Source of the DNA: Lingula anatina
Lineage: Eukaryota; Brachiopoda; Lingulata; Lingulida; Lingulidae
Assembly: GCF_001039355.2 (NCBI RefSeq)
Contig: NW_019776071.1
Span: 89,166 to 122,483 of the forward strand
Direction: 5' to 3'
Length of the DNA stretch: 33,318 nucleotides
The position numbers were made by a program, and so were the translations under genes. Below, in pieces: positions 20,536 to 30,007 of the stretch (within the stretch, counting starts at the first letter, position 1; the number at the start of each line of letters is the position of its first letter). The notes below the pieces were generated by a model. The model saw nothing but the letters and a program-made list of their open reading frames with translations, was not told the origin of the DNA and did not search any database.

Positions 20536-22050
20536 ATCCCATGAGACAGGAAAATTACCCAAACCCACCCTTAACGCACATGAAGGTATTCAGTAATGAA
20601 ATGCAACGCCATGAGCTGTATAATTAATTCAAGCAATTTCAAGCGTTTTGATAATAATCAATAATAAAAAATATCGAAAATTTAGGGGTGAAACGGCATT
20701 GAATGGAGACTTTGCTGCCTTGGCGGAAGTCTGCGCTCTCTGAGTGCTTTTCTAGTTTGTATTTGTTTCATTTTACTCATCCGTACAATAGAGCATTGTG
20801 TTTCTTTCTTTTTTGATAAAAGCTATTGGGATGAAAAGTAAAAAAAAAGTATCCAGCACAGCTAGTTGAAGGGGCTTTACGTCAGATCTTTTATATCTTC
20901 TTTACCAGTACTTACTCCACTGAAAATGGCTATTGTAAATTACATTTGCCATTTCCAAAATGAGTTACCATTGAGAAAGGAAAATTGTTACTAAAGTCAG
21001 ATGAAGACACTTTTGATTTCCAGTTAATGTGAACAGGTATCTCGGTCACTGATGTAAACATTAATTAAAATAGCATAATTTTTCTCATAAAATGCAATCA
21101 AGTACTGTAAAGGACTAGAAACTGTATTGTTGTAATAAAAAATGCAGATACCTTTCAGAGGGCATCAGATGGGAATGGATTTTGATTAAATAAAAAATCT
21201 GATGAAGAGGTGTTAGGATAGGCCTTTTTGCATGAGTGTTCAAGTTGAGGTTGACGCAACATAACAAGCTTAAGGGGAAAAAGCATAAAATATATTTCAG
21301 TCTGTTTATTAAATTGTGTAACCAACTGGTTTTATCTAGGGTGGTCTCCTAGAAGCCATCCACATCAAAATGCATGCCAGCACATCTCCAACTTTTGACT
21401 TCAAGTATGTGTGAATAGAATACTTCCACAGTCCCTTACAGTAGCTTTACACCCAAATAAACCTTATCATAATTAATCTCTTGCTCAAATAAGTTTTGCG
21501 CCTCAAAACTTTCACAATTAAAATTTAATAATCAATAAAATTTTATATCATAACAGTTAAACCATTTTGTTTAAAATCATGCTTAATTAAAAATACCCAA
21601 ACATTATTTAATCATATCATATTCTGTTTATATGAAACTTCTTATTACTGTTATATGCACAAACACACAAAAAATAGGATTAATAAAAAATTATAAAGTA
21701 AAATTACATAATACTCATGCCCTCCAGCAAATATACTAAAAATTAACATAACATATCTTAGTTGTAATAATTGGCTATGTACTTCTAATTAATACTCCTT
21801 CTTCCTTTTATTACAATGATTAATCAGATGTGATAACATCTATCTTGTAATCATTACCTTAGATAAAAATTTATGAATCCATTAAAATATGTTTAAACAT
21901 ACATATATATATACCGTTTATATTAATAAGTTGACAAATAACTTCACAAAGAGCTTGAAGAAACGTGATTTTGATAAGAGGAGAGAAATAAGAACAGCAA
22001 TTTATATGTATTGAGCAGATAGGTTAGACAAAAATAATTTGTAGCTCTTA
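20536..22050. other. AT-rich gene-free stretch upstream of the partial CBM20-gene copy
   Basis: From 21400 to 22050 the sequence is very AT-rich. I searched for counterparts of the CBM20 exons and of the exon at 31807 and found none, so the partial copy downstream appears to lack its 5' half here. Homology to the complete copy starts near 22050 (TCTGGTCTTAAGCATA in both). Confidence 0.45.
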
Positions 22051-22199
22051 ATCAAGCAAAGTCTGGTCTTAAGCATACTAAAGAAGATAACCTATCTATT
22101 TTAATGTCAATTAACTCTTTGAATGTGTCTTTAACATACTGTGATACTGAATCCTATTTTAACATGTACAGATGTGGAATGTTATATTTTTTTCTTCAG

Positions 22200-22579
22200 C
22201 TGATATCAAAGACACAAAGAGTGTGTCAGATGCTGAGGACATCGAAGAAAAAGGTAAGACAGTAAGGGCAATTTAACAAGTATTCATTGAAAACACTTAA
22301 AATCTTTAATTTTAAAAATTTTACCTACACAAATAAGCAAGCTCTCATGCACAATCATTGTGTGAATTCACTTTTAAGTGATCTAATTTTTTATTAAATG
22401 TATATCTTTGAATATGCGTTGTCCATGTTGTGAACAAGTATGGTTTCTTTTTTATCTTCAGTTGATGTTAAAGACACATCAGCTGTAACAAAGGATGTGA
22501 AGAAGAGAGGTAAGACAGCATGGTCAATAGAAAATGTAGCTATTTATTACACTGATGGTATATGATTGTGCATGTACAT

Positions 22580-22613
<34 letters not shown>

Positions 22614-22903
22614 GCATACACACTCCTTAAGTTGTGCCAACACAGTGCTTTGAGCAAGTGAAAAATGAAACTTGAGAAATGTATGTTAATTCTAAACAGT
22701 GTTTACAGTAGTATGTGTATTGGGACAGCTTCATACATACAGATAAGATGCACTGACTGCTTATTAAAGTTTATATATTATTGCAAATTAGTAATTAATA
22801 TATTGTGTCATATATTTCAGCTCCCAAAGACCGCCGCCCATCTAGGTGGAGAAGATTTTTTAATCTTTTCACATCTTGCTTCAGAGGCAGAACAAGGACA
22901 TAA
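22200..22903 (+). pseudogene. 3' partial copy of the CBM20-protein gene (three tail exons)
   Basis: Three exons, 22200-22253, 22462-22509 and 22821-22903, have good acceptors and GTAAGA donors and are all phase 1. They parallel exons 8, 9 and 10 of the complete gene at 32116, 32364 and 32692. They encode ADIKDTKSVSDAEDIEEK, then VDVKDTSAVTKDVKKR, then a basic aromatic end (PSRWRRFFNLFTSCF followed by RGRTRT and stop at 22901-22903). The frame is intact throughout, and an AATAAA follows at 22948-22953. No CBM20 exon or start codon is visible upstream inside the window's AT-rich stretch. It is therefore either a truncated duplicate or the 3' end of a gene whose 5' part lies further left or was lost. 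The exons themselves show no decay. Confidence 0.7.
22580..22612. repeat. (CA)n microsatellite
   Basis: About 16 CA repeats in the last intron of the partial copy; the complete copy has a shorter CA tract at the matching place (near 32490). Confidence 0.95.
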
Positions 22904-22947
22904 ATGGTTATAACTTGTTTTATTATTATTGTTGCTGTTTTTAATTA

Positions 22948-22953
22948 AATAAA
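22948..22953 (+). terminator. Poly(A) signal of the partial copy
   Basis: AATAAA in the context TTAAATAAATCTA, 45 bases after the stop; the same context is conserved at 32806-32811 in the complete copy. Confidence 0.6.
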
Positions 22954-22989
22954 TCTACAAAAATACAACAAAGGAGTTTCAATAATGTT

Positions 22990-23215
22990 TTTATCTTTTT
23001 AAGTCCTCAAATGATAAGACTGGTCTTTAAAAAGAAACCATCATTGTTTGACTACAATAGATAAAAGGTCAGAAATGGCTGAAGAATAAAGTGATTGGAA
23101 GGGGTCAGAAACATCTTGCCCCCCCCCCCTCCTTGGTACCCCAAGGGAATTCTATTTGTTATGGAGGTTTAATTACCTAGATAAAGAAAAATTAGGAATG
23201 TTCTTATCATACAAC
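22990..23215 (+). repeat. Local repeat X, copy 1
   Basis: Shared landmarks with the copies at 23900-24088 and 25500-25660 are CTCAAATGATAAGA (not in copy 2), GATAAAAGGTCA, GGTCAGRAACATC, a C-rich tract, GGTACCCYAAG and GGAATGTT. It is non-coding and seems to have been duplicated along with the truncated CBM20 exons. Confidence 0.75.
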
Positions 23216-23245
23216 TGACCGTATGACATTAAAATTTCAAGCAGT

Positions 23246-23376
23246 ATAAATAAATAAATAAATAAATAACTACAGACTACTACACTGTACTAGGAGGCAA
23301 AGTTTTAGGCTTAAAAGCACATTGCAAGAGATGCAAATTTTGCAAAGTTGCCACCATGAGAGGTAGACAAGCAGTG

Positions 23377-23414
<38 letters not shown>
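23246..23414 (+). repeat. Two (AAAT)n tracts flanking a LINE-like fragment
   Basis: AAAT repeats at 23246-23269 and 23376-23414 flank a piece reading HCKRCKFCKVATMRG in one frame. A relative at 25735-25790 reads HCDRCKLDKVANMRG before another AAAT tract, so this is a mobile-element fragment. Confidence 0.6.
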
Positions 23415-23415
<1 letters not shown>

Positions 23416-23564
23416 CTGCAAAGGCACATCAAAAGCCATGGAGCCAGACATTCCTGCCAAGTTAGACATTTTTATTACAAATGCAGCATTTGGCCAATTT
23501 TTGGTCCTTAACAACCCAGTAATATGGGCAATCAAGGATTCCTTTACATTTCATATTTGAACAG

Positions 23565-23695
23565 CCATGGCCACAGTACTAGTAAGAATAATCCTAAAAA
23601 ACAACATCCTAAAGGCCAAAGTAGTGGGCAGGGGAACTGCCCTTGGAGGATGGGATATCCAGCGAGGTGTGAACCTTGTAAGGTGCACTGATATG
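23565..23695 (+). pseudogene. Truncated CBM20 exon, copy a
   Basis: After the acceptor TTTGAACAG the sequence reads ATVLVRIILKNNILKAKV, then GRGTALGGWDIQRGVN, clearly matching exon 3 of the complete gene (residues 19-51 there, including the ALGGWD core). Similarity stops after the CTGATATGGG stretch: the second half of the exon, with the EWKFIK strand and the splice donor, is missing. No matching exon 4 follows. It is a broken duplicate. Confidence 0.8.
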
Positions 23696-23899
23696 GGCCA
23701 GGGTGGGTTATCTTTTTTAAAAAATATATATAATATCAACATGGTTTTGTTTAATAAATATTACCATAACATACATACATGTACCAGGCATGATGTAAAT
23801 GCATGCAAGTGCTAAATTCTTAACAAATCACGACTGTCAGAGTAATACAAAAATACAACAACCTTTAAGAAAATTCAAAAACAGCTATAAGACTGATAA

Positions 23900-24088
23900 C
23901 TGAAAGTTAACAATTGTTTGACTACAAGATAAAAGGTCAGAAAGGGCTGAAGAATAAAGATGACTGGAAGGAATCAGGAACATCCTGGCCCTCCCCCCAC
24001 CCACCTCCATGGTACCCTAAGGGAGTTCTATTTGTTAAGAAGGTTTAACTACTCAGACAAAGAAAAATTGGGAATGTTTTTATCATAG
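23900..24088 (+). repeat. Local repeat X, copy 2
   Basis: Closely matches 22990-23215 (TTTGACTACA, GATAAAAGGTCAGAAA, GGTACCCTAAGGGA, AAGAAAAATTGGGAATG). Similarity breaks at ATCATAG near 24088, where unrelated, GC-richer sequence begins. Confidence 0.75.
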
Positions 24089-24089
24089 T

Positions 24090-24560
24090 GTACCCTGTGT
24101 TACACGTCGTTACCACTGAGGATGTGCAGCGACGTGCACCGCCGATGACGTTGCTCACGTGTGGACTGGTGAGACCGTGACGCTCTCGTTGTTGGTTGGA
24201 TGTTGGAGTTTTTTGTTTTGGTTTGATGTTCGTAAGCGGGGATTATTTGTTGCACACAATTATTCTGTTTTAAAGTATCTCTGGAAGCCTTGACTGGGTT
24301 GTATGAAAGCCATATAGCACTATACGCCAGATAACTCTTATACAGTGTGTAAATGCCCTTTATGTCGTATAGCTAAATGGTGTATAAATATGCATTGTAT
24401 AAAGAGCGTATAAACAGGTGGGTAGCTAAACGGTGGATAAAATCACTATACAGTGGATAATTGCTAAGAACAAGCTCACTTTGAAAAGAGTTGCTATGAA
24501 CAACTGGGTCTATGTCAATATTTGGTTACCCTGTGCTAAAACAAAAGTACAGTCCTGAAA
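24090..24560 (+). promoter_or_regulatory. Putative promoter and leader of the Myb/SANT-like gene
   Basis: This stretch is rich in CpG at its start, with an E-box CACGTG at 24155-24162 and TGACGTT-like sites. It then carries several TATAAA-like strings (24390-24415) and two similar 20-base pieces, TAGCTAAATGGTGTATAAA and TAGCTAAACGGTGGATAAA. It precedes the ATG at 24561 and is absent between the otherwise matching repeat copies, so it arrived with that gene. The exact start site is unknown. Confidence 0.35.
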
Positions 24561-24957
24561 ATGTCCTCTGCTACAGTGGCTAAGAGGACAAGGAAGAGTA
24601 ATTGGAGTTTGAGAGAAACTTCCCTCCTAACTGAGCTATGCCAAGTGCACCAACATACCATCAAGTCCAAAGTCACAACAAGCATTGACAACAAACAAAA
24701 GAAGTCTTGTTGGGAGGAGATATCCAACATGGTGAGTACACTTGGCATAGCTCACAGGAGCACTCACAAATGCAAAGAGAAGTGGAGGGGTATGGTTGCC
24801 CATGCCAAGAAGATCCGGCATGGAATTGTGAAACATGCTGGGGGAACTGGCAGCAGGCCAGCCCATCCCCCAGTGGATTCTCAGACACAATCTATAATAG
24901 AAATGTATTCAAATGACCCCTCATTTGAGGGAATTGCTGAAGGATTCGAGACCACAG
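24561..24957 (+). CDS. Myb/SANT-like DNA-binding domain protein, first coding exon
   Basis: ATG at 24561 lies in a good context (GAAAATG) after an in-frame stop, and the exon ends at ACAG|GTGAGT (24957), giving about 132 residues. Residues 10-75 look like the trihelix Myb/SANT-like domain of Harbinger-associated and NAIF1-type proteins: NWSLRETSLLTELCQVH for helix 1, KKSCWEEISNMVSTLG for helix 2, and HKCKEKWRGMVAHAKK for helix 3. A polar tail with PVDSQTQSIIEMY follows. Such proteins bind DNA and either partner a Harbinger transposase or act as domesticated regulators. No downstream exon is recognisable before the repeat resumes at 25154, so the gene may be incomplete, or the four codons after the donor (ending TAA at 24963-24965) may be its real end. 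It sits between two truncated CBM20 exons, as an insertion. Confidence 0.65.
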
Positions 24958-25199
24958 GTGAGTAATGAATTTTTATTAATTTGAAAATGTTTTCAAGTAA
25001 TGAAAATTTTCTTCGTTTGTTGTGAAAATGCTGCTAAAACTGATAGCTGAGAATCACACTGCGGTTTCAATATATGAACTCGGTGCATATTATTCTAGCT
25101 AAGTTCACATAAAAACTCAAACAGCGACATACTGCACGCCGTAAACAAACCTACTAATATGGGCAATCAAGGATTCTTTTACATTTCATATTTGAACAG

Positions 25200-25325
25200 C
25201 CATGGCCACAGTGAAAATAATCCTGAAAAACAACATGCTGAAGGCTAAATTGGTGGGCAGGGGAACTGCCCTTGGAGGATGAGACACCCAACGTGGTGTG
25301 AACCTTGTAAGGTGCACTGATATGT
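25200..25325 (+). pseudogene. Truncated CBM20 exon, copy b, with a stop at the conserved Trp
   Basis: The acceptor TTTGAACAG and exon start match copy a almost base for base. The frame reads ATVKIILKNNMLKAKLV and GRGTALGG, then TGA at 25280-25282 where the other copies have TGG, the tryptophan of the ALGGWD core. Like copy a, it ends after the CTGATATG stretch, so the 3' truncation came before the duplication and the nonsense change after it. Confidence 0.85.
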
Positions 25326-25499
25326 GTGGGTTAATTTTTTTAAAGAATATATATTAACATGGTTTTGTTCAAGAAATAACACCATAAGATACATTATATG
25401 TACTAGGCATGATGTAAATGCATACAAATGCTCAATTCCTAACAAATCAAGACTGTCAGAGTAGTACAAAAATATAACAACCTTTAAAGAACAACTTTC

Positions 25500-25660
25500 A
25501 CCTTTTAAAGCTCTCAAATGATAAGATTGATTATTAAAAAAATACAAGATAAAAGGTCAAAAAGGGCTAAAAAGTGACTGAGGGGTCAGGAACATCCTGG
25601 CCTCCCTCCCCTCCTCCATGGTACCCTAAGGAGGTTCTTTGGGAATGTTCACATCATCTA
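25500..25660 (+). repeat. Local repeat X, copy 3
   Basis: Shares CTCAAATGATAAGATTG, GATAAAAGGTCAAAAAGG, GGTCAGGAACATCCTGG and GGTACCCTAAGG with the copies at 22990 and 23900. Confidence 0.75.
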
Positions 25661-25719
25661 ACTTATTGTTTGACATGAAAAATTCATGATATCCATCCAT
25701 AATTCACAAAAAAATCAGG

Positions 25720-26020
25720 TAAAGTTATATGCTTTGCAGCACACTGTGATAGATGTAAATTGGACAAAGTTGCCAACATGAGAGGCATTAAAAATAGATA
25801 AATAAATAAATAAATAAATAAATAATATATATACTGCACACATGGGTACAGGCCCAGCACGTAGCCAGAGACAGGGCCAAATGGAAAGAAGTGACTGTGG
25901 TCTTATGTCCAACACGGGACGAAGAGCACTGATGATGATACTGCAAGAAAAGCTTCCAGGATCCCTCCAATTTGAGGAGACATGAGCAGAAATACTGTGT
26001 AAAAAGAAGGGATACAAGCA
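25720..26020 (+). mobile_element. LINE-type retrotransposon 3' fragment
   Basis: One frame (25850-25932) reads AQHVARDRAKWKEV, then VLCPTRDEEH and stop. The A-x-DR-x-W pattern with a C-terminal LC..R.EE is the common end of the ORF of CR1/RTE/Jockey-like LINEs. The stop is followed by TGATGATGAT, a common type of LINE tail. An (AAAT)n tract at 25798-25826 interrupts the upstream portion. No reverse transcriptase core is present; it is a dead 5'-truncated copy. Confidence 0.6.
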
Positions 26021-26720
26021 TTAAAAACGTATGAAAGGTGTGGCCGTTGCCACCAGGCTCACCTAGGGGGGCGGAAGAAGCGGTGCAGCTCGTAGTTCAA
26101 CCAAACGAAGAAGAAAGCTTGATGGAACCCTTGAGCAGAGTTCTATTTCCTGAGTCTCCTAAGAAGATCCAACCAAGACCAATCCCAAACCAAAGCCTGA
26201 GAGGATGCTGACTGGAAGCTGGCACCCATGATTGCAGGCTTGGGTATTAAGAGGTGACGCCATGTGGGAAATAGACAGTGGTCCCGTGTTGTGCTTGGCC
26301 TGGATGGCCGAAAGAAGACTGCGGTCTTGTGATGTGCCCAACTTGGCCAGTCAGATGAGCGGTTCCAGACCTGGGGTCTGGTGTTTTTTCCTTTGAAGAG
26401 TACTGACAGTGTGTCAGAATTTTTATTTCTTTTTGAAGAGTACCCACTGTGTGTTGGAACCAACTATGTGTCGGAAATTGAAGTTCCAGACGTGAAGTCT
26501 GAAGAGTCCTAGGCAACTCGCCGAGCGACTGGTAAGTCCTGTCCCCAGATGTCCTCGACCAGGAGGACTGCGTGACAGTCAGCATGAAAGAAGGGCAGTG
26601 TCAGCAGACGTTCCCATGCAACATTCAGCCAATGAGAACCATCTCCAGGCCAAACGCTACCAGAAATCTGTTTCAATACATGTGACAAAAAAAATAAAAA
26701 TAAAAAACAAGATAAAAGGT
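26021..26720. other. Non-coding, GC-richer stretch upstream of the Penelope-like fragment
   Basis: The three frames of each strand carry overlapping short ORFs without any family match, typical of old repeat DNA. A short internal duplication occurs: GAAGAGTACTGACAGTGTGT and GAAGAGTACCCACTGTGTGT. It may be the 5' part of the same mobile element. Confidence 0.4.
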
Positions 26721-27118
26721 GAGGTACCTAGGTGCGGCACCTGTCCACTAATTAAAGAGGGGAGCTATGTAACATTTAAAAATGGACTTACATTTAGAAT
26801 TTAACACCCATTCACCTGCACTAGCTCAAATTTAATTTATGTATTAACTTGCAGTGGATGCGGTGAGAACTATATAGGGCAAACTGGAGACACTCTCCGA
26901 CACAAAATGACCATTCACAGACAACAAATAAGACAACCTAAATATCAGTGCATGTCTGTGAGTGGGCACATTAGGGAATGCTCTATGAACAAAAACAAGG
27001 ACTTCCCATTGTATAAATTCACTAGGGATACAACCCACAGTGAAGATTCTAAGAGGGAAGAGGGAAATTAAAGAAAATCTCTTTATTAAAAAGCTTAAAC
27101 CTACATTAAACAGGTAAT
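26721..27118 (+). mobile_element. Penelope-like element remnant, linker and GIY-YIG endonuclease
   Basis: One frame reads PRCGTCPLIKEGSYVTFKNG, then a stop at 26802-26804, then TCTSSNLIYVLTCSGCGENY and IGQTGDTLRHKMTIHR. This is the cysteine linker (RC..CP) and the GIY-YIG nuclease core (IYVL, then NYIGQT, then the arginine/histidine helix LRHKMTIHR) found at the C-terminus of Penelope-like reverse transcriptases. HIRECSMN lies further on. Near 27050 the frame shifts by one, after which GKREIKENLFIKKLKPTLNR completes the family's usual ending. With one stop and one frameshift and no reverse transcriptase in front, the copy is dead. Confidence 0.8.
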
Positions 27119-27524
27119 AGCAAGCAGATCCTAAAGCATTAGTAAAAGCAACAATCAAATATCCATTGTCAGAAACACCACATTGAGTCTTTATGATATC
27201 ACCTAGCAACCAAAACAAAAAAAACCCCCTGAAGATGCAATAAAACCAGTCGGGGTAAAATAACTGCTGTTTTTTTTTTTATTTCTTTTTGTCACATATA
27301 TATATATACTTGTACAGGGAAAACACTTTTACTTTATATATATATATAAACTGGAAAGGACATCAAAGACCGTGGAGCCAGTACTGGAACTGCTGAGAAA
27401 CACCAAGAATAGTTCTTGTAAAAAATTTTGTCACATCATTGTGTTCCATTGATGCATCTGTAATAATACTTTTTTTCCTTAAGATCTATACGGTGAATTG
27501 ACATGAACTTTCAGGAATACAATG

Positions 27525-27795
27525 CTTACTGATGAAAACAATCAGAAAAAGACAAATGGAATCTCTGGGCCATACCATCAGAAAAGAAGAAATAGAATAT
27601 ATGTTACTCTGTGGCAAAACTGAAGGAAGAAGTTCAAGTAGAGGAAGAAAAAGAACATCATACATTGACAGCCTTCACAACAAACCAACAACTGTCCAAC
27701 AATGAGCTTATCCAATCAACTGAAAATAAGAGTAAACTAGAGGACCATGATTGTTGATGCCTGCACCAGGCCAGACACATGATGATGATGATGTA
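27525..27795 (+). mobile_element. Second LINE-type 3' fragment
   Basis: A frame reads MESLGHTIRKEEIEYMLLCG, then KTEGRSSSRGRKRTSYIDSL. The LGH..RKE..E......GK.EG.R.RGR.R..Y.DSL signature is the usual C-terminal region of several LINE ORF2 proteins. After a stop, NELIQSTENKSK can be read in the next frame. The fragment ends at ATGATGATGATGATG, a TGATG-type tail. It has no reverse transcriptase domain. Confidence 0.65.
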
Positions 27796-28064
27796 TAGTA
27801 ACCACAAGTCATGTAACCCACTGTGTTCTATCAACACACCTCTCATAAATATGTCTGCCACAGTGAAGATTCTAAATGAACATATGTACCTTATGAATAG
27901 GTGTCACTATGTGCAGTACGAGGTACACTGATTTTTTTCTATAACATCTTACATATGTCATCCTTTTTTTAATAAATGACAGTCAAGTTGTTATATGATC
28001 ACCTTGAAAATTACTGTATCCAACTTCTTGTTTGTGGGTTACATGTCAAGTTCAGTAGTTCTGT

Positions 28065-28555
28065 CTCTAGCTAGTACAGTGTAGTAGTCTGGTTCTATTG
28101 TGACAGTATAGTCCTGTGCCTCCTAGTACAGTGTAGTAGTCTGGAGTCATTGTGTTCCATTGTGGCAGTATAGTCCTGTGCCTCCTAGTACAGTGTAGTA
28201 GTCTGGAGTCATTGTGTTCCATTGTGGCAGTATAGTCCTGTGCCTCCTAGTACAGTGTAGTAGTCTGGAGTCATTGTGNCTCCTAGTACAGTGTAGTAGT
28301 CTGCAGTGATTGTGTTCCATTGTGACAGTATAGTCCCGCGTCTCCTAGTACAGTGTAGTAGTCTGCAGTGATTGTGTTCCATTGTGGCAGTATAGTCCTG
28401 TGCCTCCTAGTACAGTGTAGTTGTCTGCAGTGATTGTGTTCCATTGTGGCAGTATAGCCCTGTGTCTCCTAGTACAGTGTAGTAGTCTGCAGTCATTGTG
28501 TTCCTTTGTGGCAGTATAATCCTGTGCCTCCTAGTACAGTGTATTGTGGAGTCCT
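28065..28555 (+). repeat. 62-bp minisatellite, about eight copies
   Basis: Units starting TCCTAGTACAGTGTAGTAGT begin at 28121, 28183, 28245, 28281, 28343, 28405, 28467 and 28529, with a diverged unit before the first. The spacing is exactly 62 bp except for the third unit, which is cut to 36 bases at the N (28279), suggesting an assembly collapse. Variants GGAGTCAT and GCAGTGAT fall into left and right blocks. Confidence 0.95.
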
Positions 28556-29389
28556 ATGATGGGCTAGAAAGACAAAAAAATCAGTGACCAGTCATTTTCC
28601 TCAAGATCCAGAATATTAGAGTAATGGAATTTTAGTAGGTTTACAAAATAAAGTGTTGTTATAAGTCAAGGCTGAAGCATACACTGTACCAGTACTGATA
28701 ATAAAGAGATGGGTTTATAGTGCAGGCCCGTGGCCATTAACTTTAAAAAGTGGATCTTTTACCATTAAATCTTTATGGACCTTTTCCAGCCAAAAGGGCG
28801 GTTCTTTTGAACCCCCCCCCCCCCCCCCGGGCTACGGGCCTGTAGTGGTTTCTGAAACTCGGGTTGGTAGTGCTAGTACACCTAAGGGGACACTCCATGG
28901 GAAGTTTGTAATATTCATAGTTCAGTTCATATGTTACTATTTCGACAGATGTCTAACGAGGAACAGGAAAAAGGTCTACTTACATTATATAAATTATTAT
29001 AGAAGATACAACGTCAGTTCTCCAGTTAATGCGTAACTAATGATGAAGAGAGTATGGCAAAACTGATGACGGTGTGCAATCTTGTCAGTTTTCCAAAAGC
29101 ACTTTTAATCTGCAGCGTCAACATTCTGTAGCACATTGTAAAATCTTCACAAGCACATTGCATCGTGATGTGAACAGTGAACAACTGACACAGTCGATAC
29201 CATAGGTGTCCTTCACTTCAGACGTCTCATCCAGAAATCGAAAATAAAGTTTGCCATTAGAATCTATAACAGAACCATGGAGGAAAAGTTTCCTGATGAA
29301 AGGTGACATTCATTGTATAGAACGTTTGATGAGATTCCCGGCTTTCAGCGTCACCCTTCAGCGTCTATACTAAACATTGTCTTGTATAG
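28556..29389. other. Gene-free stretch
   Basis: Poly-C at 28812-28828 is followed by AT-rich sequence with no supported exon; the ORFs at 28845-29036 and 29118-29309 show nothing recognisable. Confidence 0.45.
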
Positions 29390-29563
29390 ATGGCGCTGCG
29401 CAAGAGGTGCGACTTTGGATTTGTAATGGACTGCAGCCAGTATCAGCAACAGATTCACCGCCTTCTTTCTAAGAAACTCGTGCAAGGATGGGGCGAAGTT
29501 CTGGCACTGCAACAGATATTACCAGGGTACCGGCTCTGTGATATATATTGTGATATATTGTGA
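29390..29563 (+). CDS. Short ORF of 57 codons, possible exon
   Basis: ATG at 29390 opens a frame that begins MALRKRCDFGFVMDCSQYQQ and continues through LLSKKLVQGWGEVLALQQIL to a stop at 29561-29563. The first 45 residues are protein-like (Gln/Leu-rich helix) and the DNA there is GC-richer, but the last dozen codons are AT-rich and look non-coding, so the true exon may end near CCAGG|GTACCG (29525). It lies just upstream of the CBM20 promoter on the same strand. No family is recognised, and it may be chance. Confidence 0.2.
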   Translation: MALRKRCDFGFVMDCSQYQQQIHRLLSKKLVQGWGEVLALQQILPGYRLCDIYCDIL

Positions 29564-29611
29564 TTTGTATTTAGCAGAAAGACTTAAGGTCGAAAACTTC
29601 AACAAAGCGAA

Positions 29612-29736
29612 ATTCTGATTGGTTAAAAGTTTAGGAAACAATACAGGAGCCGTCCAATGAAATTTCTTTATACAACAATTATTCTTATTAATTGTTTTGT
29701 AAACAAAGCAAAGAGACAACGTCTACACAGTCGCTG
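29612..29736 (+). promoter_or_regulatory. Promoter and 5'UTR exon of the CBM20 gene
   Basis: A reversed CCAAT box (CTGATTGGTTAAA, near 29616) and a forward CCAAT (GTCCAATGAAA, near 29652) precede a TATA-like TTTATACAA (about 29668). A leader follows and ends at a strong donor, GCTG|GTAAGT (29736). The next acceptor, AATTGCAG, lies directly before the ATG at 30008, so the first exon is non-coding. Confidence 0.5.
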
Positions 29737-30007
29737 GTAAGTTTTTTTTTTATTCCAAACTGAAACCCCGTATCAAGTTTAAAGTAAGCCCACATAGCGC
29801 CTTTTTACAGTGTTGTCCATGATGTTTTCGTGATTAATTAATATTCTAAATAAAATTCTTAGAAATTTCCTGTCACACAACGTTTTGCTGATCATTCTTG
29901 TAGTGGTGCAAATGTTTTCTTTCAAAAACTATCAAATGAAGATACAGAAATCTATGATTTGTATCTTGTTTAACTAAGATTTTATTTATATAATATACTA
30001 ATTGCAG

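Noticed and set aside
24636-24890. - strand and second-frame ORFs over the Myb/SANT exon
   Set aside because: Shadows of the + strand exon, which has the recognisable domain and a donor site.
26143-26585. Overlapping - strand ORFs of 60-112 codons
   Set aside because: They overlap in several frames, have no domain or splice signals, and sit in repeat-like DNA just before a Penelope-like fragment on the + strand.
28065-28555. CRISPR-like array
   Set aside because: The 62-bp units are adjacent with no unique spacers, and the genome is eukaryotic; it is a minisatellite.
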